Origin: Paraphysomonas bandaiensis
Taxonomy: Eukaryota > Chrysophyceae
Length of the DNA: 64,000 nt
Reading direction: 5' to 3'
NCBI GenBank assembly: GCA_965644295.1
Contig: CBFFRP010000071.1
Span: 1 to 64,000, forward strand
Shown here: positions 24,301 through 37,154 of the stretch, piece after piece
How the letters are laid out: every line of letters begins with the position of its first letter
Position numbering within the stretch: the first letter of the stretch is position 1
Made by a program: the position numbers and the translations under genes
The notes under the pieces: generated by a model
What the model was told of the DNA's origin: nothing
What the model saw: only the letters and a program-made list of their open reading frames with translations
Database searches by the model: none

Positions 24301-27300
24301 TAATCACAGTATTTCCCTCCTGAATAGCTGCAATCACTTTAGACATCCACTTCTTTCCACCCTGGGTCATCACTACAACGCTGCGGTCATTTTTCTCGGT
24401 GCGTATTTCCTCGTGCCTCTTGAGCCAGCGTATGCCTTGAAGTTGTGGATCAATCAAAAGTGGCCACCTCTTGCAATTCGTTAAAATAGCACCATTCTCA
24501 ATTGATATCCTATCAGCAGGCAAGCCTTCATTTTGCCACTCGGCGACCTGCGCTTCTGTTGTCAGCACCCAAAGAGGGTCTACATCAGGCGTAATAGGCA
24601 CATCACGCGAGGTTAAGTCGTGTAGCCATTGTTCACTCCATAAGTCTCGCCTAAATACCGCACCAAATGCACCAATGTAGGATGTGAACGCTGCTGCCAG
24701 CATGACATCTCCTGCCAGGGTTTCCTCACTCTTTCGCAAATCCTGAACAGTCACTGTCCACCGATCATTCTCTGAAGCCAAGCCCGTAGTCAGGCGTTCT
24801 GCCAATGACAGTCTATCTAGGCAATCCTGGGCTTCCTTCTCCACCTTAGCTTTCTCCTTTGTTGCCTCCATGAAAGATGCCTGAAGTTTGTTTAATTTTG
24901 ATTCAATAACAGCGAGGTGCTCTTCCACGACAGCGAGATCTTCCTCTGCTTTCTTCTTGCTTTGGGTTGCCACTTCTAAACTATCCATAAGGGGCTTTAC
25001 CCGCTTATAAATTCCATTGAATGCAACAATGTTGACAACCCAATTGCATAAATTAGCGGCAGCGGCAGATTTAGTCTTCATTCTCTCGTAAGTGAAGTCC
25101 GGATTTTCTAGGTAAGGTGCTACCCTGTTGATAACATCCTCGGGGATATCCTCACCTATTCATAATTAAATACTTAGTAAACTACTTATCACATATACAA
25201 TTCAGCTTCGCACCTCGGTAGGTCTCTAACTTCTCCTTGAAACCATCAACTTTGGCCATCATTTTCTTTGCATTATCCCACGAAAAATCTTTCTTTTCAT
25301 CCTTTATCATGATGAGAAGAGCACTTGTCACTTTGTCAACACCAGCTGGTGGTTTACTGAAGCTCTTTAATTCTGTCATGCTACCTTTATCAAGACAATT
25401 TACCGCTTCGTTAGCTGCATCCAATGCAGGCCGTGCAATCGCAAGATCTCCCTCTGCCTGTTGCTCCAGAGCTCGTGCTTCTGTCGCAGCGGCATCAGCT
25501 TTTGCTTTTTCTATATCTGCTAACTCCTGCTGCGCCTGAGCCTCTGAGCGTTGTTGACCCATCTCTTCTAGTAGTTTATCTGTGGCGGCTTTTTTACCCT
25601 CAACTTCTTTCTTCTTCTCAATGAGGAAGGCTTGCAGCTCCTCCACATCCTTGTTGGTGCGCTGAAGAGTGGTCAGACCGGTATCCAAACGCTTAATATT
25701 GGCATACATGTCGTTACGCCGAGACAAAAACAGCGACTTATAGAAGTCGATAAGCTCCAAAAATGATTTTGGTGTGGTGTAATTATAACGGCGCTCAACT
25801 TTCAAATACTCCTTCGATGCTGCACCGACAGACGTGTGAACCTCAGCCATGTGATAAGCGATATTATCTTTTATGTCAGATCGTTCTCCCATATCAATAC
25901 TTTCCAGAAACCTCTGTGCGACAGATACAAGTGCGTCCTTGGGCCATTCCTGGAACCAATCTATCGAGGTACAGTTAATTATACCCGGGAATTTTCTAGC
26001 ACGTTGGCGGAAAGCATCTCCGACAGGACTAAAGCACAGCACGACATGAAGGTTTGCTCGGACACGGCTGATAAAGAAATTCATCATTGACTCTCTACCA
26101 TCTGGAACACCCTCCGCTTTCGCAACATTGCGGAGAGAAGCAAATATTCCATCATATTCCTCTTTTGTAAAAAGATCTGGTATGCGGCCAGAGCTCAAAA
26201 GATCATTGATGTATACCAAGAACCTTTCGTCGGTAATCTGTGAGTCTGTCAGCAAAAAGACTAGCGGCTCGCCAGGTTTGACTCCAGCTTTACGGTACAT
26301 GTCCTTTAGATTCTCCTTCAGATCAAGAACCGTGAAGTCAGTGGTAATTGATATTTGAATAGTTTGGTATCCACATATAAATGCGGCAAGTTTGCTCAAG
26401 CTTTGCTTTCCACTGCCGCCAACACCAACCAACAAAGCATTCCCACCTGGAAACATTAGAATTCTTGCAATTCTAGTCACATGCATCATCGCCTGTTCAA
26501 ATAGAACTAAGTCCATTATGGGGTTAGTTTCATTGTATAAAGACAGCATGGTCTCGACAGATTGCTTCAAGATATCTAAACTTTCACAAGCCATGTAGGT
26601 ACCCAGTTCGTCGCCTCTTGACTGAGTGAAGTGTGTAAACACAACAGGATCACGATATACTGCGTCATTCTCGTCCTCCATTGCTCGCTTCCCATTATCC
26701 ACTGCAATATCGCGGCAGCGCTGCACCTCTACGTCGGTTACAAGTCGGTCTCCGAACACACGCATTACTTCATGGTACCATAGTCGGTTCAGTTGGGAAG
26801 TTGTCGTGTATTCCTTACTGCGCGCATTCAGCAATCCTTTAATCACATTGGACAAGTCCCGCATTGTAAAATTGTAGTGAAATTTCACAGCTGATGGCAA
26901 AAACTTCTGCGAAACTTCCTTATGTAGCGAGATAGTAGCAGCAATCAAGTTCTTCGTATGCGCTTGGATTTTCTTGTCAAAATTGTAGAAATGGTGACTG
27001 AGTATGGTGCCAAAAATCGTAGACAAGTCTTCTTCTTCCGGCATGTGACAAGAAAATGTCACAAAATGTCTCTGCAATCTAGGATCAATAAAGAAACTAC
27101 CACTCTTGTGATTCATGCAGCAAATATACTGTGAATCGACAATTGTCTTCTTCAATGCGACGTCGCTACGATCAAACCATGTACGATGGTCAATGTGTTG
27201 GCGCATAAGTGCCATGGGGGTCTGAGTACCATAAGTCTCAACCTGGGGAAGATTCAAATCGTCAATGAAGTAAATCAAACGTCCCGAAGGTGGGCCATAT

Positions 27301-30300
27301 GATTTTCCGGACCTCTTGTCAATATGTTGTTCCAACTGCTGCTGGAGAGCCAAGGAATCAGTGTAAAAATTCATGTTAATGGAGGCAAACGCCCATCCGT
27401 CCTCATTAGTTGTCAGAGTGTTTAAGTAGTCACTAACAAGAATTGTTTTGCCTGTTCCAGCTGAACCAACGAACATAACATGATGTCCGTTTATAGCGAG
27501 CAAGTTCATCAGATACACCAAGCGGGTCGTGTCGGCTGTGGGTACCATTAGACTAGCAGCAGATTCAACAGACATTTCCGATATCATATTATGCCATGGG
27601 ACGCACTCGCCAGTTTTGAAGTCAATGGAATAATCAAATACGAGGCCACTGTCGGGAAACTTAATATCTTTTGCGATACCTTTGAAGTGATTGCTGAACT
27701 GCTTACGATAGTCGGTTTGTTTCTCCATAGAGAGAGCTCCGCCAAAGGCCCACATGGCAGCGAAAACAAACATTCTTTCCACTGTATCTTTGTTCTTCTC
27801 CACTTTCGTTGATAGCAGTATGCCATCAAGAATATAACACAGACTTTGAACCAAATTTATAAGCGGAAGCGGTACAACGGTAACTAATTTGTTAACCAGT
27901 GCCACTAAACTTCCGAGATACTTGTCGAAGAGGTCGACCAATGGTAACATTGAAGCGTTATTATCTTTTTTGTTTTCTACATCAACAGTCTTTGTTCGTA
28001 ACCAGCTCTCAACAAAAGGGGAGTATCCAATATCCGTGTCGTTAATGTACAATATACCAGCCCGAGATACTGTTGCAGGTGTAGCATTCTTAAGTGAATG
28101 AATTTCGAATACCATTCGCATAGATTCACTGAGAGGGATTCTCTCATTGGAAACAAGAGTAAGCACTTTGTTATCGTCCATAACAGTATTCATACTTTCA
28201 ATCCACACTGTAAACATGAAAACACACAATTACAAAAGAAAAGATGCTGACATCTACATACCTGAGTCAATATCACCATCCAAAACTACCCACTTTCCAG
28301 TTTGGTTCTGAGAGTACGGCGACACATTTTTGGACATATTTCTCATGATGATAGAAAGCACCCCATCTCTCCAGTCTTTCGTAAGTGTCATGTAACCATA
28401 TAGCTCGTCAGTTGTGACAGACTTCGGATTTACAACATCATATACTGTTACTGGCTTCGGCTTGTCGAGATTATGGCATCCTGCGAGAGTTTTCCAGACT
28501 GAGGTTTTACCACATCCTCCAGGCCCTAGAAGCATTACGGAGTGACGTACATCGAGAATCTCCTTATACTGCAAAACCTTCGCAATAAAGAGCTGCTCTG
28601 GCTGCAGACCTGTAGCTTTACAAACCTCCACACACTGCTTTTCCAACTGCTCGTTGACTTCAGTCTGAAGGTCCAACCCAGGAAACAAATCCGCAATTAA
28701 ACGAAGAAAGATAGGTATATCGTTGTTAGGTATCTTAGGAGTATTGAAGTCTCGTAATGCTCGCATCATGACTGCCTCTTCTTCGAGAAGAGGGTTAGCT
28801 CTCTTTAGAATACCAGCTACACACAATACAGACTTCACTGCACGCAGCCCCCAATCATAATGGTGCTGTTTAGAGAGTAACTCCGAGGATAGCCGATATA
28901 ATGTCACAAATTTCACAGATAAAGGGGTGGCTCGGACAAATCCTTCAGCCATGAGCATATTCTCCGCAATGGGAACCAAATCGGGGCGAATCATTGCACA
29001 CGACCGGAAGAGCGACTTCAAATTTTCGGGAAGCTCCGTTCTTCCAGCGTACCCAGGATTCATTGTAATGAATAGCCCAACCGTAGGGACTAATGAGAGG
29101 TTATCTCCGAAAAACGGGAAAGTTCCTACTTTAACGGGCGGAGTACCTGCAGGGAGTGACTGATATTCTTTAGCGCGATTTCCAGGAACCATGTGGAATG
29201 ATATAGCATCTAGAATTGTTCGCACTTGAGATGCCACCACAGACAACACTTCAATCTCAATACGGTTAAATTCGTCGAAACAGCCCCAGGCACCCACTTG
29301 AGTAAGTCCTTTAAATATGTCCGCCATTGTTTGGTAGTTCATTTGGTCAGAACAATTGAAGACATAACACGGGAGGCCAAGACCTCTGGCCAAATCTTTC
29401 GTAGTTTCGGTCTTTCCCGTTCCCGCAGGTCCAGCCGGAGCACCACCTAGACATAGTCTCAGTGCTACCGTGAGTGTAACATAACATCTGTCCGTCAAAG
29501 GTGTGATTACTAGGCGGCCACAATTGCCCACGTATTCAAACGAGTAAACTGTTGCATAGTCACATATACGAATGTTTACCGCCCGGTCTTCAGGTATCCA
29601 CATGTAACGCAACTGACTTTGCCACTTAAAGTCAACGTTATTCTCTACTCTCTTGTTTACCAGTGCTAACACGACATCCCTATTATGCACATCAATGGTA
29701 ATGATTGTGATAATTTTCACACGGTCACTTTGGGTCAATGAACCCTGTACAAGTCTAATCAGGCCTTCCAAACGACTACTACACACTTCAGCATACTTCT
29801 TCACGGCATCCTCCTGTCCCGCCTCAAGATTTTCCAGGGCACCTTCCACTTCTTCTGTCCAAATGATTTGAGAGGTGACCAAACCAATTTGAGCTGGGTA
29901 AGAAAATACCCATTCCTCACGCGGTTTGTCTAACTCCCATGCCGCGGCGTCAGCCACACTTTCAATCAGAATGAGGCGTAAGGTCTCCTGCATGAAAAGT
30001 ACGAGTTCATTCAGCCACATCTCTACGGCCCCATGGATTTCAAACGGAACATGGAAATCGACCTTTTCCTTATCTTTCGAAAGCATGGCCTTGGCAGCTT
30101 CCTCAGGACCTGGATTTACAGTGGAGTCCTCCTGTAGCATCTCCAGTTGTCGCGAACTTAGACATAGCTGAAGGTTTCCAATCCCATCGAAAACAGACCC
30201 AATATGGGGCATGATCTTGGAAGGGTTGTTCCCGTTGGAAAGGATATCCAAAAGGGCTGCGTTTGACACAAAATAAAATCTTGGGAATATAGACTTCTTA

Positions 30301-33300
30301 ACTTCCAAATATTCATTCAAAGCTTTCTCACACTTCTCGAGTTCTTTGTGCATCAGCAACAGGGCACCTTCCCTTCCTTCGGTTGTGCAACAGGTAACAA
30401 CATCTGGTTTCAGCTGCAAAGATTGTTAAAATGCCAATGAAATAACACACAAGCACACCTGAATCTCTCTCATTAACTCTTTAAATTCAGAATCAGTTGT
30501 TTCAAATCGCTTCGTATCATCCGGCAGTTGGGTACGTATATCTTGTGACCCCAAGAAAATACTCTCAAGAGAACCCCACTGTCGCTGTACCATGAGTAAC
30601 AGCTTTAATGTAGACTCCACATTGCCAAGAGTGGTCTGCCATTCCAACACAACATCACGAAAGAAATCCACAAACTTTCCCATTCCACTCATGCTTTGCA
30701 ATTGTAAATGGTGCTCCTCAAGTGCATCCAAAACATCATCAGGTGGAGAAACAACGAAGACTTCACTGTCACGATGTCTATCAAACCGCAAAGTGAGATT
30801 GTGCCAAATGTCTTGAATGTTATTCAAGCGCGCCTCAATCTTGAGCTCTTTGTTAGCAACCTCAACGATCTCCAGTACGTTCTCAACATGGACGTACAAA
30901 TTAAGATTCAACAAGTCGTCAAGACAGAAAGTAGGACCCTTGTCAAATACAGTCCCCGTTGTAAGCATTAGAGTTTTCCAATGTCGTTCTCTCATGGCAG
31001 GGCTGTGAAGTTCATGCACCAAAGGCAGCACAGTGTACATGTTCTTTACGTGCGTACTAAGCTGAGTGCATACATGCCAATCTTTGGAGCGACGGGGCAG
31101 CTTCTTGATTTGAACCTGAAGCCTTCGAACCTCGTCAATGAGATCATCTGTATTGATATCAGCCCAGAGGGTATTCTTCCATTGACTAAAAAGAGAATTG
31201 ACCATATATACAAAATCCCACACTTCTTTCAGACTACGGAGATCTTCCTTAACTTCGTCTAGTAATGTGTACTGCGATAGCGGCAACTCAAACAGATCCT
31301 CCAACTCATGCAATTGCTGGGATCGGGATATCATTTCCGTGAGTTGCCTCTGATACCTGTCTATTCCTTTATACGCATCCTTGATCTGTCCCATTTCTTG
31401 GATCCAGTTGAACGGTCCGTTAACACGGAATTCTTTGAGGAACTTGGCAATAGCTGCCTCAAAAGCACGAATTTCCTTTCGAATTCCATCAAGCATACTG
31501 TTTTGTAGTGGTTGGATTTCCTCCTTCACTCTGAATGCTCTGTTGACAGTATTGTCCCATATCATCTTAGCAGCTTCGAGGAAGTCAAGAGCCGCCTGTC
31601 CTCCTATTGCCGGTAAGTCAATTGGGATAGAGTGCTTCTTCAGCAACATTACAATGTTACGCAACGGGTCAAATATGACGGCTATCTCAGGCATTCTTTT
31701 TCTGACATCTCGAATATGAGTCATTACAGCCATCAACGCTTCACGATCACCAGACTCTATCGTTTGCTCTAGACCAGTGTTCACGTTGTTTAGAAAGTTA
31801 TACAAATCTGATAACTTATCTCCAATAAAGTTTTGCAAGTACTGAGTATGGCAATAGAGCCACTTAGTTACCCACGTGGATATTGCCTGTTTAGCTGGCT
31901 GAGTGTTGACCTTAAGGAAATCAATGTCGTATTGCGATTTGAACTCTTGCACATCAGCTTGCATCTCAAGAAAATGATTAATGCGGTCATTGAACATCTC
32001 GAGGTTGATGACAGTATTTTTCCAAGTGTTTTTATGCTTCTTTTTGGTGACTTCTTTCGCGTTGGTATTGCCAGCAGCGGTATCAGCAGCTCCTTCTTGT
32101 TCTACCTCAGCAAATTCCACTTCTTCTACACGAACAGCTTCTTTCAAAAATTCAGCAAATATGGCCTGTAAGTCGGTGGTCCATAGACTCTCAAATTTCT
32201 TGAATTGACGCCTGAGTTTATCAGTGTTTTGTTCGGTTGCACGAAGAAATTTTCCGATTCGAGCTTTTTGTATCTGAATTGTTGGAGCATCCGACAATTC
32301 GCGAAGGTATGATCCCTCACTGGTGTCCAAGCGCTTGAAACAACTCGATACACCAAGCATCCCGTTTATCCAAGTCTTTACAAGGTTATGTATTCCCATC
32401 TTATTTGGGTCCTTTGTTTCTACACTAGAAAGTGGTGCCATCGGGGGAACGCACACAATTTCGTTGTTTACAAGATCTAGCTGAATTTCCAGCAGTGGAG
32501 GAATTCCATGCGCATCCATATATTTCGGGCTGAGTTGATTGGCAAGAGCTTTGATTGAGCTCGCTAGCACTCGAATCAAACCAGACACAACAATGTTATT
32601 GACGAAGTCAATGTAAGACTTCCAATCAGGCAGTCCTTGTGACACTTTGAGCTTCTTGTTCGTATCTTTAAGCAGTCTGTGAATTTCCTGGCCACTTTCC
32701 TTGATAGCCTGTACCCTCTGTTGGCGAAACTTCTTGAATAAAGTAACATAGTCGGTCACAAGGGCAGTCTTCGGTCCACGTTCAAAAATCGGTTGCATCT
32801 CCCAGCTGTCTGTAATTTGTTGAACGCGTTTCAAGTTACCTTTCAGAACATGTAATACTTCGCTAGCTTCCTTGGACTCTGCCATTGCCTCACCAATAAA
32901 CAATTCAATGCCATTCGATTTCCAGTTGAGGCCACCACTTTTCCCTTTTCCCTTGCCGTCACCAATACCTTGTGCAAGACACTTGTCAATCCTCTCCAAT
33001 TGATTTTTGACTAACGGTCGTTCTACAGGTAAGAGAGAGGTTTGAATGTCATTATACATATTAACAATCAGGTCTAAATTGCCAGTATGTCTTCTGAAGA
33101 CTTCAGCACGCTGATAAATATCCATTGCAGTGTCGGGTACTTGGAGACCAAGTAACAAAAAGTACTTCACCTCACGGAGAAGTTGAACAAGGACGGGATC
33201 AAAATTAACATGAAGTAGGGATACAGGGCTGTCGTCAGACTTCTGCCGACGCAAAAGTGGGTTTCGTAGTTTCGCTTGAGAAGAAACTTCGATGCTCTGC

Positions 33301-35374
33301 CCCCAAGCTTCGATCTTTTCTTTCTCAAAATCACCCAGTTGACCAAGAAATGCTGCATACATTTTTACAGACTCTCGAGCATCCTCTCGTTCTAGTATCT
33401 TCTTATCAAGTGACTTCAGCTTCTCCAGTGGTAACTGGATTCGCTCCAACAGTCCCCTGCACCATGTCAAGGCACCGGCTATTGGGGGTAAGTTACTCGC
33501 CACTGGAGGGTTGTGCCTCCAGTCGTTGAAAAATTTCTGCACCTCCTCTGCGTCCTCCCGTACAGCGGATATCATGACACCATGTTTCTTCTCCAACTCA
33601 TCTGCAATGATTGGGCGCAGCACGAGACTGTCGAATGAATCTAATAAGCGGAACCTGCCAGCAACAGTTGATGCATCGTCAAATCCTTGAGTTATGACAC
33701 TTCCTAGACGACGATCTAATTCCTTCATACGACACCTGAAGTGCAGAAATTTACTTACAAGCATTCTACACATCGCATTCTACACATCGCATTCTACACA
33801 TCGCACTACCTGAATTCATAGAATGCATCATCAAACTTTTTGTTATCCAAATCGAGGATTCCTTTGCCTACAGACTTCACATTCTCGACGGCCTGGGTAA
33901 AGTCGAAGTGAATCTGCGCCACCGATGTCGTCAGGGTTTTGCCTTTGGTCCCGCCGACTTCAATCTTCGCTAGTTTAGTGAATTGAAGAATCGTTTGGGC
34001 AAGATCTAGAATATCATGACATCGTTCCAAGAAACCATCAAGACGAACAAATATCGCATTGTTTTGAACACGCCATGGGTTGTCAGGACATTCCACATTA
34101 GCCTTAGCTTTATAGTCGAAATATGTTGACTTAAATTTTCCAAATACCCTTAAAGTAGTCTGTAGAATCTTAACTGCCTGTACAGTTTCACCCGCTTCAA
34201 GTAAATCAAATATGGTATCGCCATTGAGGTACTCAGTTGCCTGTCGTATTAACGTGTTACATATTTCTCTCATAAGAACTACAAGTCGAGCAGGTGAATT
34301 ATAGTATGCCGACGATTTCCACACAAGAAGTACAAGATGAATAATCGGTCTAAAGTGATTCATCAGTCTTTCGAAATCGCTCTCATTTTCAAACCCCTCA
34401 AACCACGCTACCAATGGGCGGAGGTATTTGACGATATTGTTCGCCTACGATATACAGCAATAACAAACTACATTGACGACATAATTAACTCATACCTCTG
34501 CGCGAGCATGAAATACTTCCTTGCATAGCTTAGCAAAGGGTTGGTTATACGTGCTCTTCGAACGATCTAAAATCTTTAAAACACGTCTGACGCGCACGGA
34601 CTGCAGCTGATCGAATATTCCATTCAAATTTCCAGCCTTGGAGGTCCAAAATTCAATTTCCGCCATGGGTCCAGGATTTTCTTGATTTTGAAATACACTT
34701 TCAGGATCCATTTTGAGAATATTTTTTATTTGCTTCGTCCATGTGATGATTGCACCCTCTAGCGCGTGAATTTGACATGCGCCATCATTCTCCACAGCAT
34801 CCTCCGAGTCGATCTTGGAGGCCTCTGATCCTGGAATTGGTAAACACGTAACCCCTCGAACATGTCCTTGGGTAATCTGAACATTGGCAACAAATGTGTC
34901 AAAATTATCTCTGACTTCCTTTGCGATAGCTTCTGACCAAAGTTGTGCAGTCTCCTTACTACCAATGAGTGGATGGTATATCTTTTCAGATAAGACCGCT
35001 AAATGCTCCAATGGATCAGAAAATATATCACCATATATAACCTCTTGCGCAATCTTCGCATCAGAAATTTGAGACTTTACCAGTTTAACAAAATATAAGA
35101 GTTGTCCCTTTCCTTCACGAAGTGGGGCATCAGAGACTTGTATCGATCCTCGACTCTCTTTAAAAAATATAGCAGGTGTATCGCTTGAGTTGAGGAAGTC
35201 ATAAATCACCCTACAAGCCGTGTCTCCATTCAAGTATTCATTGATCTTCTCAAGGGGGATATGTCTGAATGCCTGAAGTACCTATAGCATGTGTTATAAG
35301 GGGAAATCAAGGCATGTATGTGGATACTTTACCTGGCGAGATATATACTCAAATCGGCTGTCTTCTTCGGACAT
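21305..35374 (-). CDS. axonemal outer-arm dynein heavy chain, beta type (DNAH9/11/17-like)
   Basis: Motor subunit of ciliary outer dynein arms. My seven exons, in transcript order, are 35374-35333, 35281-34496, 34444-33810, 33735-30459, 30413-28262, 28207-25214 and 25155-21305. All junctions are GT-AG and in phase, giving 4,578 aa, the normal size. Exons 1-4 encode the tail (DHC_N1 then linker, with KELDRRLGSVITQGFDD). AAA1 has GPAGTGKTETT (about residue 1908), AAA2 GPGGCGKTS (about 2210), AAA3 GSAGTGKT (about 2545) and AAA4 GVGGSGKQS (about 2892). The stalk coiled coil and microtubule-binding domain follow, split by intron 6. The C-terminal block (LHPNAEIGFRTQMSEEL, ECPVYKTQQRGPTYVF-like, KWVLAGV) matches beta-type outer-arm chains better than gamma or inner-arm types. 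The ATG at 35374 opens a 14-codon first exon. It is head-to-head with the elongin-B-like gene. Confidence 0.96.
33763..33804. repeat. 14-bp minisatellite in dynein intron 3, three copies
   Basis: Three exact copies of ATTCTACACATCGC fill much of the 74-nt intron between dynein exons 3 and 4 (33736-33809). They lie in the intron and do not change the frame. Confidence 0.9.
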
Positions 35375-35919
35375 TATTCACAATCAATTCATGGAGTTGC
35401 TTACTGATTTATAATACAAGTCGATCGCTGATTGAAATAATTGCAATCGTTGCTCGGTAAGCAAGTTGGTTATGTCACACGTCTCGATCTCGGACTATAT
35501 GGCGATATGCATATATAAGTACCATCATATCATACGGGTAGAGGTACTATACGTGTGTGTGTAGAGGAGACGTGTGTGTGTATATGTATGTATGTGTAGT
35601 CACTTCACACACTTCGACTTAATGTGAAACTGCTGAAGGATATACGGGGAATACAACAGCTAATACTGTATTATGAGCGGCCTGGAGAGGGCGTGTGTGC
35701 ATTATGCTGCTGTACTCTGCATATATATGTACTCTGTGTATGTAGAGTACTGCTGCTGTATGTATATGGATGTGTGTACAGTGAGTGTATCTCTACATGT
35801 CGTTTGTATGAATATACACAAGCATTTGACTCTGACTGCATTCAACTCATATTAACAGCAATTCTCAAAGAAACGAGACTAACACAGACTGTGTTAAACA
35901 AAATCTATTTAAATTCAAA
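35375..35919. promoter_or_regulatory. putative bidirectional promoter between dynein and elongin-B-like genes
   Basis: The two start codons face away from each other, 545 bp apart. The gap holds GTGTGT, TATGTATG and related microsatellite tracts (about 35550-35600) and no supported gene. No TATA or initiator element is convincing. Shared regulation is inferred from the arrangement only. Confidence 0.4.
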
Positions 35920-36286
35920 ATGACGATGTATGTTAGACTTAAACGGAAGAATCAAACAGTGTTTCTGCATCTCGATGGCGCAGATAACTTCTTTCAAGTT
36001 AAATCAAGATTAGGAGACATCTTCGGTATGGAACCAGAGAAAATACAATTAATTGCCAGTGATAAGGTTGAATATTACTATGTATTTCCTGTCAAATGTA
36101 ATTTCGATACAGAAGCGTGAGCTACTAGACATGGCGACTGTCTCCGACCAAGAAGTCAAGAATGATGATATATTGTATTTCGTTTTCCAAAAAGAAACAG
36201 GATCAGGCTTTGAAGAGTTGCAAGTAGATTCTCTCACACATTTTGGTGAAGAAAAGGCAGAGGACCCATCTGGAATGGTACCGTAG
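35920..36286 (+). CDS. elongin-B-like ubiquitin-fold protein
   Basis: The two exons are 35920-36066 and 36113-36286 around a 46-nt intron (GATAAG/GTTGAA ... GATACAG/AAGCG), in phase, giving 106 aa. The N-terminus, MYVRLKRKNQTVFLHLDG, followed by FFQVKSRLGDIFGMEPEKIQL, fits the beta-grasp start of elongin B (M-x-h-R-R-x-K-T-T-h-F ... h-x-x-L-K). The C-terminal tail after the fold also matches elongin B, which has about 118 aa. Elongin B pairs with elongin C in Cullin-2/5 ubiquitin ligases and transcription elongation complexes. It lacks a terminal Gly-Gly, so it is not a conjugated modifier. Another ubiquitin-like family remains possible. Confidence 0.62.
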
Positions 36287-36481
36287 TCATAGACTCAGTG
36301 TACCCTTAAAAGCTGGCCAGAAAATTTGGTTGTATATTAGTTGTTAAACTCTGTAGTCGTCATCGAATATTGCACTCCAGCCTATTAAGGGGTTTATAAT
36401 AATCAATTATGGTGTGTTGATGACCATTGCATATTTGCCATATATTTTAATGTTCAATGAATTCTCCGCCTCTAATAGTAC

Positions 36482-37064
36482 TGTAACGACTACGGGTGAT
36501 TGAGCCTCGCTATCATGACTAACATTGCTGGTCTTATCATCCCTGTCCATGTGCACAGGTGATGTGGGGTAGGATAGTCTTCTCACAACACTCTTCACTT
36601 AACTTCCTCTTCTTACTCTTTACTTCGCTACTTCTTAACTTTCAACTCAACTACGATATCAACTTTCACTATTATATCTAAAACTCCATATCCTTCTACC
36701 TATATCCCCATAGTTAATTCTAGAAGTGATTTCCCAGCCATAAATAGCTAGTTTTCTACTTCCAGAAATAATCATATAGAAATCCCTTAACATCCTGCTA
36801 TCTACTCCTATATCATCCTACAGAATACCTACGTATACCATCATAATACTGTACGGGTTACCATGAACGTCCGTTACATCCGTATGTACGGGTAGTTCCG
36901 GTACACTCCAACCCTATATCTGGCCTTAATACTCGTATCTTCTGATCTAATCATAACTACCATCTACATCTCATTTCATACTACAACCTACATCACTTCA
37001 TCTTATTCTTCAGCCATAACAACCTCCTAAATCACCCATACTTGTCATACCCAATTTTGCTACA
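36482..37064 (-). repeat. LTR (3' LTR of the minus-strand element)
   Basis: 583 bp with TGTAACG ... GCTACA ends on the plus strand. It repeats at +3985 without visible differences. The polypurine tract lies directly adjacent on the interior side. Confidence 0.93.
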
Positions 37065-37154
37065 CTTCCCCCTAATCCAAGACCTGAATAGGTCCAACAG
37101 CATAACGATCTGGCTTCATATTGACCACTTGAACTCTTACAGATTCATCCTGTA

